Shown: positions 43,570 to 52,223 of the stretch, one piece after another
How the letters are laid out: each line of letters begins with the position of its first letter
Numbering within the stretch: the stretch's first letter is position 1
Position numbers and translations under genes: made by a program
Notes under the pieces: generated by a model
Told to the model about the DNA's origin: nothing
Seen by the model: only the letters and a program-made list of their open reading frames with translations
Database searches by the model: none
Assembly: GCF_014207535.1 (NCBI RefSeq)
Contig: NZ_JACHGK010000007.1
Location: forward strand, 152,831-216,830
Direction of reading: 5' to 3'
Origin: Bacillus benzoevorans
Lineage (GTDB): Bacteria > Bacillota > Bacilli > Bacillales > Cytobacillaceae
Length of the DNA: 64,000 nucleotides

Positions 43570-45054
43570 TTATTTATTTTTACTGCTGAACCATGTTCTT
43601 AATTCCCTGCGCAATATTTTCTTGGATGCATTTCTTGGGATTTCATCAATAAAATAAAAATACTTTGGAATTTTATATTTCGCCAGTCTCTGCGAGCAAT
43701 ACTCCAGCAGTTCACTTTCCGTAACAGGGCTTTTTTGCACAATAAAAGCAGCGGGGACTTCCCCCCATTTTTCATCTTTGCGTCCGATAATGCCTGCATC
43801 CATAATCGATGGATGGGAAGTGAGCACCCCTTCAATTTCAGCCGGATAAATATTTTCACCGCCGGAAATGATGAGATCAGACCTTCTATCGAGAACAAAT
43901 AAAAAACCCTCTTCGTCCACATAACCGATATCCCCCGTATGCAGCCACCCGTCACGAATATCCTGCTTGGAAGTCTCTTCCCTGTTCAAATATCCCGTTG
44001 TTACATTCGGACCCTTAACAACGATTTCACCGGCTTCATGCACAGCAGCCTCTCTATTTCCTTCGGCAATTACTTTAAGCTGGGACGGAAAAAGTGTTTT
44101 CCCTGCTGAACCCAGTTTTCTAATGCTGTCTTCCGGAGCCAATGTCACGATTTGCGACGAAGTTTCGGTCATCCCGTATGTTTGATAAACAGGAATATCT
44201 TTCGCGACACATTCCTCGAGCAGCGGCAGTGATGCTGGTCCCCCGCCGAGCAGCATGCAGCGGAAATAGTCGGGAAGTTTATCTCCCTGCAGGTGTTCCA
44301 AAATACGTGTCAAAGTTGTACTAACAACTGACATAATCGTGACATGTTCGGATTCTATGTCCTGTACTGTTTTTCCAGGATCAAATTTTTCATGGAGGAC
44401 CATTTTCATGCCATATATGATTGACTTCATTAAAATAGAATAGCCGCTGATATGAAAAAGGGGAACGGTACAAAGCCAGCAGTCATTCTCATGCAGACCA
44501 AGATTCAAGACGGAACCTGTTGCACTCCACCAATGATTCCCGTAGGTTTGGATGACTCCTTTTGGATGACCGGTTGTACCGGAAGTATACATAATCGTAC
44601 AGATTTCATCCATATCGATTTCGGTGCATTCATCCGGCTCAACAAAATTCACTTCGGACAGTCTTTCTTTCGTTAATTGAGGCAATTCCGGCAGCATGCG
44701 GCCTATTCTTTCTCGCTTTTCCGCAAATAGCTCTTCACTAATGAGAAAAGCAGCTTGCGAGTCCTCCAACTGCCAGATGAGTTCTTCAGCACTTAAGCGG
44801 TTATTTAAGATAACCGCCCGGACTCCCAGCAGCTGTAACGCTAGTAACATGACGGCAGAATCCGGATGATTACGCAGCAGTACCCCCGCAAATTGCTTTC
44901 TTTTTAAACCGCTGGCGGCTAATTTTCCGGCCATATTGAAGACACTCTGATACAATTCCGCAAAGGTTATCGTCCTTCCTTCAAAGGAAACAGCCGGACG
45001 ATTCGGTGTTAAAAATGCACGTTTTTTCAGCCAATTTGGCATTGCTTGTTTCAA
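43570..45054 (-). CDS. menE: o-Succinylbenzoate-CoA ligase MenE
   Basis: This protein of about 494 residues is an AMP-forming ligase activating o-succinylbenzoate in menaquinone synthesis. The AMP-binding motif YTSGTTGHPKGV is near residue 156, and TGDIGYVDEEGFLF and the C-terminal catalytic lysine region (NASKKILRREL) are intact. I take the TTG at 45054 behind GGAGAAGGTGA; this aligns MKQAMPNWL with B. subtilis MenE. An ATG at 45072 lies on the ribosome site. It is the last men gene here; menC is not downstream. Confidence 0.9.
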   Translation of the reverse strand: MKQAMPNWLKKRAFLTPNRPAVSFEGRTITFAELYQSVFNMAGKLAASGLKRKQFAGVLLRNHPDSAVMLLALQLLGVRAVILNNRLSAEELIWQLEDSQAAFLISEELFAEKRERIGRMLPELPQLTKERLSEVNFVEPDECTEIDMDEICTIMYTSGTTGHPKGVIQTYGNHWWSATGSVLNLGLHENDCWLCTVPLFHISGYSILMKSIIYGMKMVLHEKFDPGKTVQDIESEHVTIMSVVSTTLTRILEHLQGDKLPDYFRCMLLGGGPASLPLLEECVAKDIPVYQTYGMTETSSQIVTLAPEDSIRKLGSAGKTLFPSQLKVIAEGNREAAVHEAGEIVVKGPNVTTGYLNREETSKQDIRDGWLHTGDIGYVDEEGFLFVLDRRSDLIISGGENIYPAEIEGVLTSHPSIMDAGIIGRKDEKWGEVPAAFIVQKSPVTESELLEYCSQRLAKYKIPKYFYFIDEIPRNASKKILRRELRTWFSSKNK

Positions 45055-45126
45055 TCTTCTCACCTTCTCCATAGAAAAACAGCCTGATGGTTATCCACCA
45101 AGCTGCAAGTTTTTCACATTCAATCA

Positions 45127-45945
45127 TTAAGGAAATCTTGGGAACTGTCCGAAATTTGGCTGACGTTTTTCTTTAAAGGCATCGCGGCCTTCTTTTGCTT
45201 CATCAGATGTGTAATAAAGCAGTGTTGCATCTCCGGCTAATTGCTGGATACCAGCTAAGCCATCTGTATCCGCATTAAATGCTGCTTTTAAGAAACGTAA
45301 GGCCATCGGACTTTTGGCTAAGATCTCTTCACACCATTGAATCGTCTCTTCTTCGATTTTATCAAGCGGAACCACTGTATTAACAAGTCCCATATCCAAT
45401 GCTTCCTGGGCATTATACTGGCGGCATAAGTACCAAATTTCGCGGGCCTTTTTATGGCCAACCATTCTTGCTAAATAGCCGGCACCGTACCCTCCGTCAA
45501 AGCTGCCCACTTTTGGTCCTGTCTGGCCAAAGATCGCATTGTCCGCTGCAATGGTTAAATCACATACGATATGTAAAACATGCCCTCCGCCAATGGCAAA
45601 TCCCTTCACCATCGCAATAACTGGTTTCGGAATCACACGAATTAAGCGCTGCAAATCAAGGACATTTAAACGCGGAATTTGGTCTTCTCCCACATAGCCG
45701 CCATGACCGCGTACTTTTTGGTCGCCGCCTGAACAAAAGGCCATATCTCCTGCACCAGTTAAAACAATCACACCTACGTTTTCGTCATCGCGTGCATAAG
45801 CAAATGCGTCAATTAATTCCATCACTGTTTTCGGACGAAACGCATTTCGCACTTCTGGACGATTAATGGTAATCTTCGCGATTCCATTATAAGTTTCATA
45901 CAGGATGTCTTCATATTGACGTCCCGCAACCCATTCTACTGCCAT
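45127..45945 (-). CDS. menB: 1,4-Dihydroxy-2-naphthoyl-CoA synthase MenB
   Basis: This 272-residue crotonase-fold enzyme closes the second ring of menaquinone. The oxyanion-hole glycines are in CSGGDQKVRG and GGGHVLH, the catalytic region is VGSFDGGYGAGYLA, and the C-terminus is the conserved RQPNFGQFPRFP. AAGGAGGAA precedes the ATG. It lies between menH and menE in the order usual for Bacillus. Confidence 0.95.
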   Translation of the reverse strand: MAVEWVAGRQYEDILYETYNGIAKITINRPEVRNAFRPKTVMELIDAFAYARDDENVGVIVLTGAGDMAFCSGGDQKVRGHGGYVGEDQIPRLNVLDLQRLIRVIPKPVIAMVKGFAIGGGHVLHIVCDLTIAADNAIFGQTGPKVGSFDGGYGAGYLARMVGHKKAREIWYLCRQYNAQEALDMGLVNTVVPLDKIEEETIQWCEEILAKSPMALRFLKAAFNADTDGLAGIQQLAGDATLLYYTSDEAKEGRDAFKEKRQPNFGQFPRFP

Positions 45946-46039
45946 TTAAAATTCCTCCTTTATTAAAATGACAACATCCTAATCAAATTGAACAGCACCA
46001 ATTTCAATAGAATGTCCACTTTTTGCCCCTCTGTTGCTC

Positions 46040-46855
46040 TTAATTCGAGTTCGACAAAAACCTCTTCATTATTGTACCAAATTTATCCGGATTTTCCACA
46101 TGAATTGCATGACCGCTGCCGTCAACCTCCAGCCACTTGCATTGTTTGATTTTCTTCATCATTTTCTTGGCGATTAAGCAAAATTTTTCATCCAGACTGC
46201 CGGTCACAAGCAGTGTTTCTGCTTCAATTTTATGTAATTGCTGCCACCATGATGGCTGTGCCCCTGTCCCCATACCCGTTAAGCTATTGTGCAGTCCAAT
46301 ATCTGAATTCTTCAGACGCTGTTTCCGTACTCTTTCCTGCTTTGGTGACGGAAGTTTTTTTTGCGTGGCAAAGAGGGAGATATTCTCCCAGTAATCAACA
46401 AACTTTTCCATGCCCTGCTCTAAAATAAATAGACCCAGTTTCTCGTCCTGCTTTCTTCTATTTTCTCTCTCCGTTTCAGATTCTAACCCTGGAGAAGAGC
46501 TTTCAAGAATCAATTTACGCACCATTTGCGGAAACAGGATTGCGAAACTCAAGGCCAGACGTCCACCCATTGAATAACCTAATAGATCTGCTTTTTCAAT
46601 ATGCAGCTGCTGTTCAAGAATTTTCTTTATATCGTTCGTGACCGATAGCATATCATAACGTTCAATTTGTTCGGGAGAATCCGATTTTCCATGACCGATA
46701 ATATCGATCGCGATCAGCCGGCTGTGCCCGCTCCATTCCTGATAAAAAGGCTCCCATGTACTACAATCACCGGTAAATCCATGCAGGAGGATAAGTGGAA
46801 ATCCACTCCCTCTTTCTTCTATATAATAATTTAGACCATTAATTTCACAATGCAT
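46040..46855 (-). CDS. menH: 2-Succinyl-6-hydroxy-2,4-cyclohexadiene-1-carboxylate synthase MenH
   Basis: This protein of about 271 residues is an alpha/beta hydrolase with the nucleophile motif GYSMGGR near residue 96, an aspartate in GSLDEKF and a histidine in GSGHAIHVE. It eliminates pyruvate after the MenD step. The frame is open into menD, but the ATG at 46855 (MHCEINGLNYY) fits the family and overlaps the menD stop by a few bases, indicating coupling. Confidence 0.88.
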   Translation of the reverse strand: MHCEINGLNYYIEERGSGFPLILLHGFTGDCSTWEPFYQEWSGHSRLIAIDIIGHGKSDSPEQIERYDMLSVTNDIKKILEQQLHIEKADLLGYSMGGRLALSFAILFPQMVRKLILESSSPGLESETERENRRKQDEKLGLFILEQGMEKFVDYWENISLFATQKKLPSPKQERVRKQRLKNSDIGLHNSLTGMGTGAQPSWWQQLHKIEAETLLVTGSLDEKFCLIAKKMMKKIKQCKWLEVDGSGHAIHVENPDKFGTIMKRFLSNSN

Positions 46856-48603
46856 CAGTCTAAATTCTTCCATTCGTTTATTTCCTGGGAAACAACATTC
46901 CACAATTCACGATGTTCTTTTACATTTTCGTTGCGGTCTGTCACAATCTGTAAAACCCTCAAGCCTTTTTTCTCCCTATCCTGCATGACAGCAGTTCTAA
47001 AATGCTCCCAATCAGTGATTGAAGTGAATTCACCGCCATACATCTGTACCGCTTGACTAAAGTCCAAATCTAGTGGTGTTCCAAACAACAGTTCAAAATG
47101 CTTTGGATGATTGGATTGTGGCAGAAAAGAAAAAATGCCCCCGCCATTATTATTAATTAAAAGAATCGTGATATTTAACTGCTGCATTTTAGCGGCAATC
47201 AAACCATTCAGATCATGGAAAAAGGTCAAATCGCCGACAATTAAATACAGCGGCTGGGAAATGACTGCTGCTCCAAGGGCAGTGGAAATCGTTCCGTCAA
47301 TCCCGTTGGCCCCTCTGTTTCCCATCACCTTAATCCGTTTTTGATTATAGTGGAAGAAAGAATCCAGATCGCGGATTGGCATACTGTTTCCGACAAATAA
47401 GGCCGCATCCTCCGGGAGCAGTTCTGCCAGCTGATAAAAGAGCTTCCCTTCACTTAATTCCTTTGTCTCGTTAATTGCCGCCAGCGCCTGCTTCGTGTGA
47501 GCATTCAATTGCTGCCATTCTTTAGCATACTGGGAAACAGACGTTACAGAAAGTCTCCTGCCTGTTTCCTGGCAAAAAATCGTCTCCTGACAATAGACCA
47601 TTTCCGTTGACAGCATCGACGGATCACGCCAGCCTACGCCGCCATCCACGACAATCTGCTGTGCCGAACGATTTTCTTTTAAGAAAAATGACAACGCTTT
47701 AGATACGGGCATAGAACCAAAGCGAATAATCAAATCAGGTTTTAGTCTTTGTTTGATCTCATCAAAACGTAAAAAAGCATCATACGTATCAATAATCCAT
47801 TTCCCGCTATGCTCTCCGCTGCGCAGCTGCGATAAAGGATCGGCTAAAATTGGAAATTGTAGTTTTTCAGCAAAGGCTGTTACTGCCGAGGAAAAATCCC
47901 CATCCTCAATCTGTCCGCAAACAATAATTCCTTTTTGTGCCGTCTGTATCAGTTCCGCATAATGATTAAATTCAGCTTCTTTTAATGAAATAGTCGGAAG
48001 ATTGATTTTTACATAACCTGATGTCCGTTCTGCCTGAATAAAAACTTGATCATTTTCCAATACAGGGATTAACGGTTCACGCAAAGGAAAGTTTATATGC
48101 ACAGGTCCTGCCGGCACTTGTGCCGCTGTCGCAACGGCCCTCGCACAAACCGTGCGCGCATAACGGATTAATTCCTCTGAATGTTCCGGAGGAGCCATTT
48201 CGACAAACCATTTTACATGTTGACCATACAGATGGATTTGATCGATTGTTTGCGGTGCACCGACATCTCTTAATTCATGCGGACGGTCTGCTGTTAATAC
48301 CACTAAAGGCACGCGTGAGATTTTAGCCTCTGTAATCGCTGGATAATAATTTGCAGCCGCTGTACCGGATGTACATAACAATACAGTTGGTTTTTGCGCA
48401 GCCTTCGCAATTCCCAGGGCAAAAAATGCAGCCGACCTTTCATCGACATGAATATGAATTCGAAGCCCCGGGTGTTCTGCCATCACCATCGCAATCGGTG
48501 TCGAACGAGAACCTGGACTTATGACAACATCCTCTACTCCAGAAGAAACAAGCTCGGATACAAAGGCGGCAATATAAGTAGTTAATGCTAGCTGATGACT
48601 CAT
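46855..48603 (-). CDS. menD: SEPHCHC synthase MenD (thiamine diphosphate enzyme)
   Basis: This 582-residue ThDP-dependent enzyme joins isochorismate and 2-oxoglutarate. The catalytic glutamate region DERSAAFFALG is near residue 53. The cofactor region is NRGANGIDGTISTALGAA near 415 followed by VGDLTFFHDLNGL. The start overlaps the menF stop by 4 bp and the end overlaps menH, so F, D and H form one translational unit. Confidence 0.94.
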   Translation of the reverse strand: MSHQLALTTYIAAFVSELVSSGVEDVVISPGSRSTPIAMVMAEHPGLRIHIHVDERSAAFFALGIAKAAQKPTVLLCTSGTAAANYYPAITEAKISRVPLVVLTADRPHELRDVGAPQTIDQIHLYGQHVKWFVEMAPPEHSEELIRYARTVCARAVATAAQVPAGPVHINFPLREPLIPVLENDQVFIQAERTSGYVKINLPTISLKEAEFNHYAELIQTAQKGIIVCGQIEDGDFSSAVTAFAEKLQFPILADPLSQLRSGEHSGKWIIDTYDAFLRFDEIKQRLKPDLIIRFGSMPVSKALSFFLKENRSAQQIVVDGGVGWRDPSMLSTEMVYCQETIFCQETGRRLSVTSVSQYAKEWQQLNAHTKQALAAINETKELSEGKLFYQLAELLPEDAALFVGNSMPIRDLDSFFHYNQKRIKVMGNRGANGIDGTISTALGAAVISQPLYLIVGDLTFFHDLNGLIAAKMQQLNITILLINNNGGGIFSFLPQSNHPKHFELLFGTPLDLDFSQAVQMYGGEFTSITDWEHFRTAVMQDREKKGLRVLQIVTDRNENVKEHRELWNVVSQEINEWKNLD

Positions 48604-50006
48604 GACTTTATTCCCCCAAGTGCTGATAACATCGGTTTGAACTTAATCTTCGTTTCCTGATATTCTAATTCTGCTTCAGAATTTCCGACCACTCCGCAGC
48701 CGGCAAAAATAGATGCTTCATTTTCTTGAATCAATCCGGAACGAATCGCTACTGCAAACTCACCGTTACCTTGATAGTCAAACCAGCCGATCGGTCCGCC
48801 ATATAGGCCCCGATCCAAATCCTCTACTTCCCTGATTTTCAGCAAGGCAGCTACTTTAGGCAGCCCTCCTAACGCAGGAGTCGGATGCAGCCTTTGGGCC
48901 ATCATCAGGAGTGATGTTCCCGGGCTGGCCTTTCCTTTTACAGGAGTGAATAAATGCTGAATATGCCTTAGCTTTAAAAGGCTTGGCTGGTTTGGAATGC
49001 TCACTTCAGAACAAGTATCCTCCATCGCTTCCTTGATCATATCTACAACATATTGATGCTCACCCAGGTTTTTAGCATCATTTAACAGCTGTCTGCCCAG
49101 CTGTTCATCCTCTCGTCTATTTGTTCCTCTGGCAATCGAACCTGCTAAACAAGTAGAATAAACCCGATCATTTTCTTTTTTAACTAACCGTTCCGGAGAA
49201 GCACCGATAAAGCAGTCCCCATTTGCTTCAAAAGCGAAAACATAGCTGTCGCTTTGCTCTGTTAACAAATTTTGCAGGACACTTTCAACCTGGACTTCCG
49301 CATTAAATATCAGCCGTAATTCTCTTGCTAATACCACTTTTTTCTGGGGACCGTTTTTAATATCTTTTACAACCTGCGTAACGGCTTGTTTCCATTCTTC
49401 CGGCTTTATTTCAATCTTTTCACTAAGATCGAATGGCTTGAGTGCAAAATGCTGTTTTACTGCTTTAATTAAGTCTTGTCTCTCCTGCTCCAATTTATCA
49501 TAAATGGACAGATCATCTTGTGCAGTACAAACAATATTTGTTGTTAAATAGGCCTCTCCTTCCATCACACTTAACATAAACTTTGGTAAATGAAAAAGAG
49601 AGTTGGCAAATTTAGCCCAAAGCTTTGTTTTCTTTTTTAGCGGATCAAAAGAAAAACCGCCAAAAGCAACAGGACCGGTACCAGATTTATGATAATGATC
49701 AAAAATGATCGCTTTTTCTAAGAATTGTTTCCATTCTTTCTCAACATGAAAAAAGCGACCAGTTTCCTGCTCTGATTTAATTTGTTTGGCTGCTCCGAGC
49801 CCAACCATATATTTATCGCCTGCTGATTCTTTCCAAAAAAATCGTTCCCCGGCATATTTATCTTTTCCATGTATAAAAAACAAGAAAGGATCGATGAAAC
49901 CAATGTTATGGATCTCACTAACTAAAATGGAGGCAGATTCTTTTTTTGCCATCTCAATCGCCCTGTGAATTCCATCTTTTAGTTCCGTCTGTTGAATGGT
50001 AACCAA
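48600..50006 (-). CDS. menF: Isochorismate synthase MenF
   Basis: This protein of about 468 residues has a C-terminal chorismate-binding domain. Conserved runs are FIGASPERLVKK, STCLAGSIARG, HPTPALGGLP and YGGPIGWFDYQG. It converts chorismate to isochorismate, the first menaquinone step. I take the TTG at 50006 behind GGAGGGG, which gives MVTIQQ as in B. subtilis MenF (MVT). An in-frame TTG at 50024 has no ribosome site. It is first in menFDHBE. Confidence 0.91.
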   Translation of the reverse strand: MVTIQQTELKDGIHRAIEMAKKESASILVSEIHNIGFIDPFLFFIHGKDKYAGERFFWKESAGDKYMVGLGAAKQIKSEQETGRFFHVEKEWKQFLEKAIIFDHYHKSGTGPVAFGGFSFDPLKKKTKLWAKFANSLFHLPKFMLSVMEGEAYLTTNIVCTAQDDLSIYDKLEQERQDLIKAVKQHFALKPFDLSEKIEIKPEEWKQAVTQVVKDIKNGPQKKVVLARELRLIFNAEVQVESVLQNLLTEQSDSYVFAFEANGDCFIGASPERLVKKENDRVYSTCLAGSIARGTNRREDEQLGRQLLNDAKNLGEHQYVVDMIKEAMEDTCSEVSIPNQPSLLKLRHIQHLFTPVKGKASPGTSLLMMAQRLHPTPALGGLPKVAALLKIREVEDLDRGLYGGPIGWFDYQGNGEFAVAIRSGLIQENEASIFAGCGVVGNSEAELEYQETKIKFKPMLSALGGIKS

Positions 50007-50271
50007 AAAAACCCCTCCAAACAAATCGCTCTACAATGAAGTAATCTTTACTATCATAACATAACAGCTATCTCTTTGCCATTATCCGTTTCTTTTCCTT
50101 ATTATTAGAAATGGTATGAATCCAGTTTCCCATCAAAAACACATTGACACCCTCTTCATCTTTTCCTAAACTAAATCTGTAAAGAAATAATGAACATTGT
50201 CTAAACTTTATTTGTCAGACATGTACTTAACCTAACTACTTATATAGAAAAAATATGGGGGATTTTTTGCT

Positions 50272-51210
50272 ATGCAATCACAAATTCATGCCAAGACCTC
50301 TCCAGCTTTCAAAAAGAAAGATAAAAGCTGGAAGGTCTGGTGGCGTTTAACACGTCCGCATACTTTAACCGCTGCATTTGTTCCGGTTACTTTGGGAACC
50401 GTCATTGCGATGACTGAGACAGAGATTCATTTTGGACTTTTTATTACCATGCTGATTGCCAGTCTTTTTATTCAAATTGCGACAAATTTATTCAATGAAT
50501 ATTATGACTTCAAAAGGGGACTGGACAATGAAGAATCGGTAGGGATTGGCGGCGGAATTGTCCGTGATGGCGTTAAGCCGAAAACGATTATGAAAGCAGC
50601 ACTTAGTCTTTATGCGGTTTCGCTTTTGTTTGGTGTTTATATCTGTATATACAGCAGTTGGTGGATTGCAGCAGTTGGTTTATTCTGTATGGCCATGGGC
50701 TATTTATACACAGGCGGTCCAATGCCGCTTTCCTATACGCCGTTTGGTGAACTGGCATCCGGCTTGTTAATGGGAATGTTCATCGTCTTAATATCCTTTT
50801 TCATCCAAACGGAGACTGTTTCAATTGACAGCATTCTCATTGCAACACCAATCATGATTTTGGTTGGATTGATTAATCTCGCCAATAATATCCGCGATTT
50901 AGAAGGGGATAAAGCGCATGGGCGTAAAACACTTGCCGTTCTTTTTGGCAAAAGAAATGCCGTTATCTTTATGGCTGTGATGTTTGTTATTTCCTATCTA
51001 TGGGCGTTTACGCTCATTGGCTTAGGCATTATTTCACCATGGATCATCCTAATCGTTCTTAGTATTCCAAAACCTGTTAGAGCCATTAAAGAATTTTTCA
51101 AGAATTCGACACCGCCGCAAATGATGCCAGCAATGAAGGCTGCTTCACAAACAAATACGATTTTCGGTGTATTATTGTCTCTCGGCATTTTTATCGGATA
51201 TTTACTATAA
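50272..51210 (+). CDS. menA: 1,4-Dihydroxy-2-naphthoate octaprenyl/heptaprenyltransferase MenA
   Basis: This 312-residue membrane prenyltransferase of the UbiA family attaches the isoprenoid tail to dihydroxynaphthoate. The substrate-binding acidic motifs are NLFNEYYDFKRGLDNE near residue 75 and NNIRDLEGDKAHGR near 205, with about eight membrane segments. ATGGGGGA lies upstream of the ATG. It is divergent from menF with a 265-bp gap. Confidence 0.92.
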   Translation: MQSQIHAKTSPAFKKKDKSWKVWWRLTRPHTLTAAFVPVTLGTVIAMTETEIHFGLFITMLIASLFIQIATNLFNEYYDFKRGLDNEESVGIGGGIVRDGVKPKTIMKAALSLYAVSLLFGVYICIYSSWWIAAVGLFCMAMGYLYTGGPMPLSYTPFGELASGLLMGMFIVLISFFIQTETVSIDSILIATPIMILVGLINLANNIRDLEGDKAHGRKTLAVLFGKRNAVIFMAVMFVISYLWAFTLIGLGIISPWIILIVLSIPKPVRAIKEFFKNSTPPQMMPAMKAASQTNTIFGVLLSLGIFIGYLL

Positions 51211-51216
51211 GTTACG

Positions 51217-51250
51217 AAAAAGCTTCTGCTGATACAGCAGGGGCTTTTTT
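51217..51250 (+). terminator. Terminator of menA
   Basis: AAAAAGC-TTCTGCTG and CAGCAGGGGCTTTTTT form a stem followed by more Ts. Confidence 0.75.
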
Positions 51251-51357
51251 CTTTTTAGGGGGTTATTATGGCAATGAGGTTTCGTAATGTTTTAAAAGTA
51301 ATCGTTCATACTAAGGATAAGCAAACAATTTTGATGCAGATGGGAATGGAGATAAAC

Positions 51358-52152
51358 ATGCTGACAAGCCAACAACGTAGTACTTTAAAACAAATGTTAT
51401 TAGATGATCAAAAAGAGATGGACCATCAGCTTGAAGGAAATAAACAAGGGAGCCTTGAAGGCAGGTCGCACCGGAACACAGTCGGTGAGCTATCGCTATA
51501 TGATAATCACCCTGCAGATATGGGAACAGAACTGTATGAAAGGGAAAAGGATTTCGCTCTTGAGGAACATACTGATTCCCAGTTGAATAAAGTAAATGCC
51601 GCACTAGAGGCAATGAAAAATGGAACATACGGGAAATGTCAGACCTGCGGTGAAGAGATCCCATATGAACGTCTTGAGGTTATTCCCTCTACGCTGTTCT
51701 GCGTTAAACACAGTCCGGATCAGGAGCGCCCAACTGATCGGCCAGTGGAAGAGGATGTACTTGAATTTGCCCACGGAAACCATTTCCAGCACCATCAGTT
51801 TCGTGAGGTGATCGATAACGAAGACAGTTTCCAGGAAGTGGCCCGTTATGGTACTTCTGAGTCCCCTTCTGATTTAAGAGGAGATTACGAAGACATTAAC
51901 AGCCTGTATAACGTCGGTCATGATGATGAAGGCTTTACCGAAGACATTGAAACCTTTATTGCCACCGATATTACGGGTAAGGAAATACAGATTTTCCATT
52001 CGAAAAAGCATGAGCAGTATGAAGCGGCACTGGATGATGAGGGACTGGAAACCCTATGGGGCGATGTCCATTACCATGAGACTGACGGATATGTGGATGA
52101 AGGCGGAGATGAATCCGAAAAAAATACTTGGGAACACTTCCCCTTTAAATAG
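51358..52152 (+). CDS. yteA: YteA-family protein with DksA/TraR-type zinc finger
   Basis: This 264-residue acidic protein is homologous to Bacillus YteA. The N-terminal coiled coil is followed by GELSLYDNHPADMGTELYER and a finger-like CQTCGEEIP...FCVKH (about residues 97-121). The C-terminal part has the family run FIATDITGKEIQ. I take the ATG at 51358 behind TGGAGA because MLTSQQ matches the YteA start; upstream in-frame codons add about 30 unlikely residues. YteA is sporulation-associated with unknown function. Confidence 0.83.
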   Translation: MLTSQQRSTLKQMLLDDQKEMDHQLEGNKQGSLEGRSHRNTVGELSLYDNHPADMGTELYEREKDFALEEHTDSQLNKVNAALEAMKNGTYGKCQTCGEEIPYERLEVIPSTLFCVKHSPDQERPTDRPVEEDVLEFAHGNHFQHHQFREVIDNEDSFQEVARYGTSESPSDLRGDYEDINSLYNVGHDDEGFTEDIETFIATDITGKEIQIFHSKKHEQYEAALDDEGLETLWGDVHYHETDGYVDEGGDESEKNTWEHFPFK

Positions 52153-52167
52153 CACGATTTCTTTAGC

Positions 52168-52223
52168 AAAAGGATGCCCCCATAAAGCGATTTGTACCTC
52201 GCTTTATGAGGACATCCTTTTTT
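52168..52223 (+). terminator. Bidirectional terminator yteA/glgP
   Basis: AAAAGGATG, then CATAAAGCGA, pair with TCGCTTTATG and CATCCTTTTTT. It overlaps the glgP stop. Confidence 0.85.
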
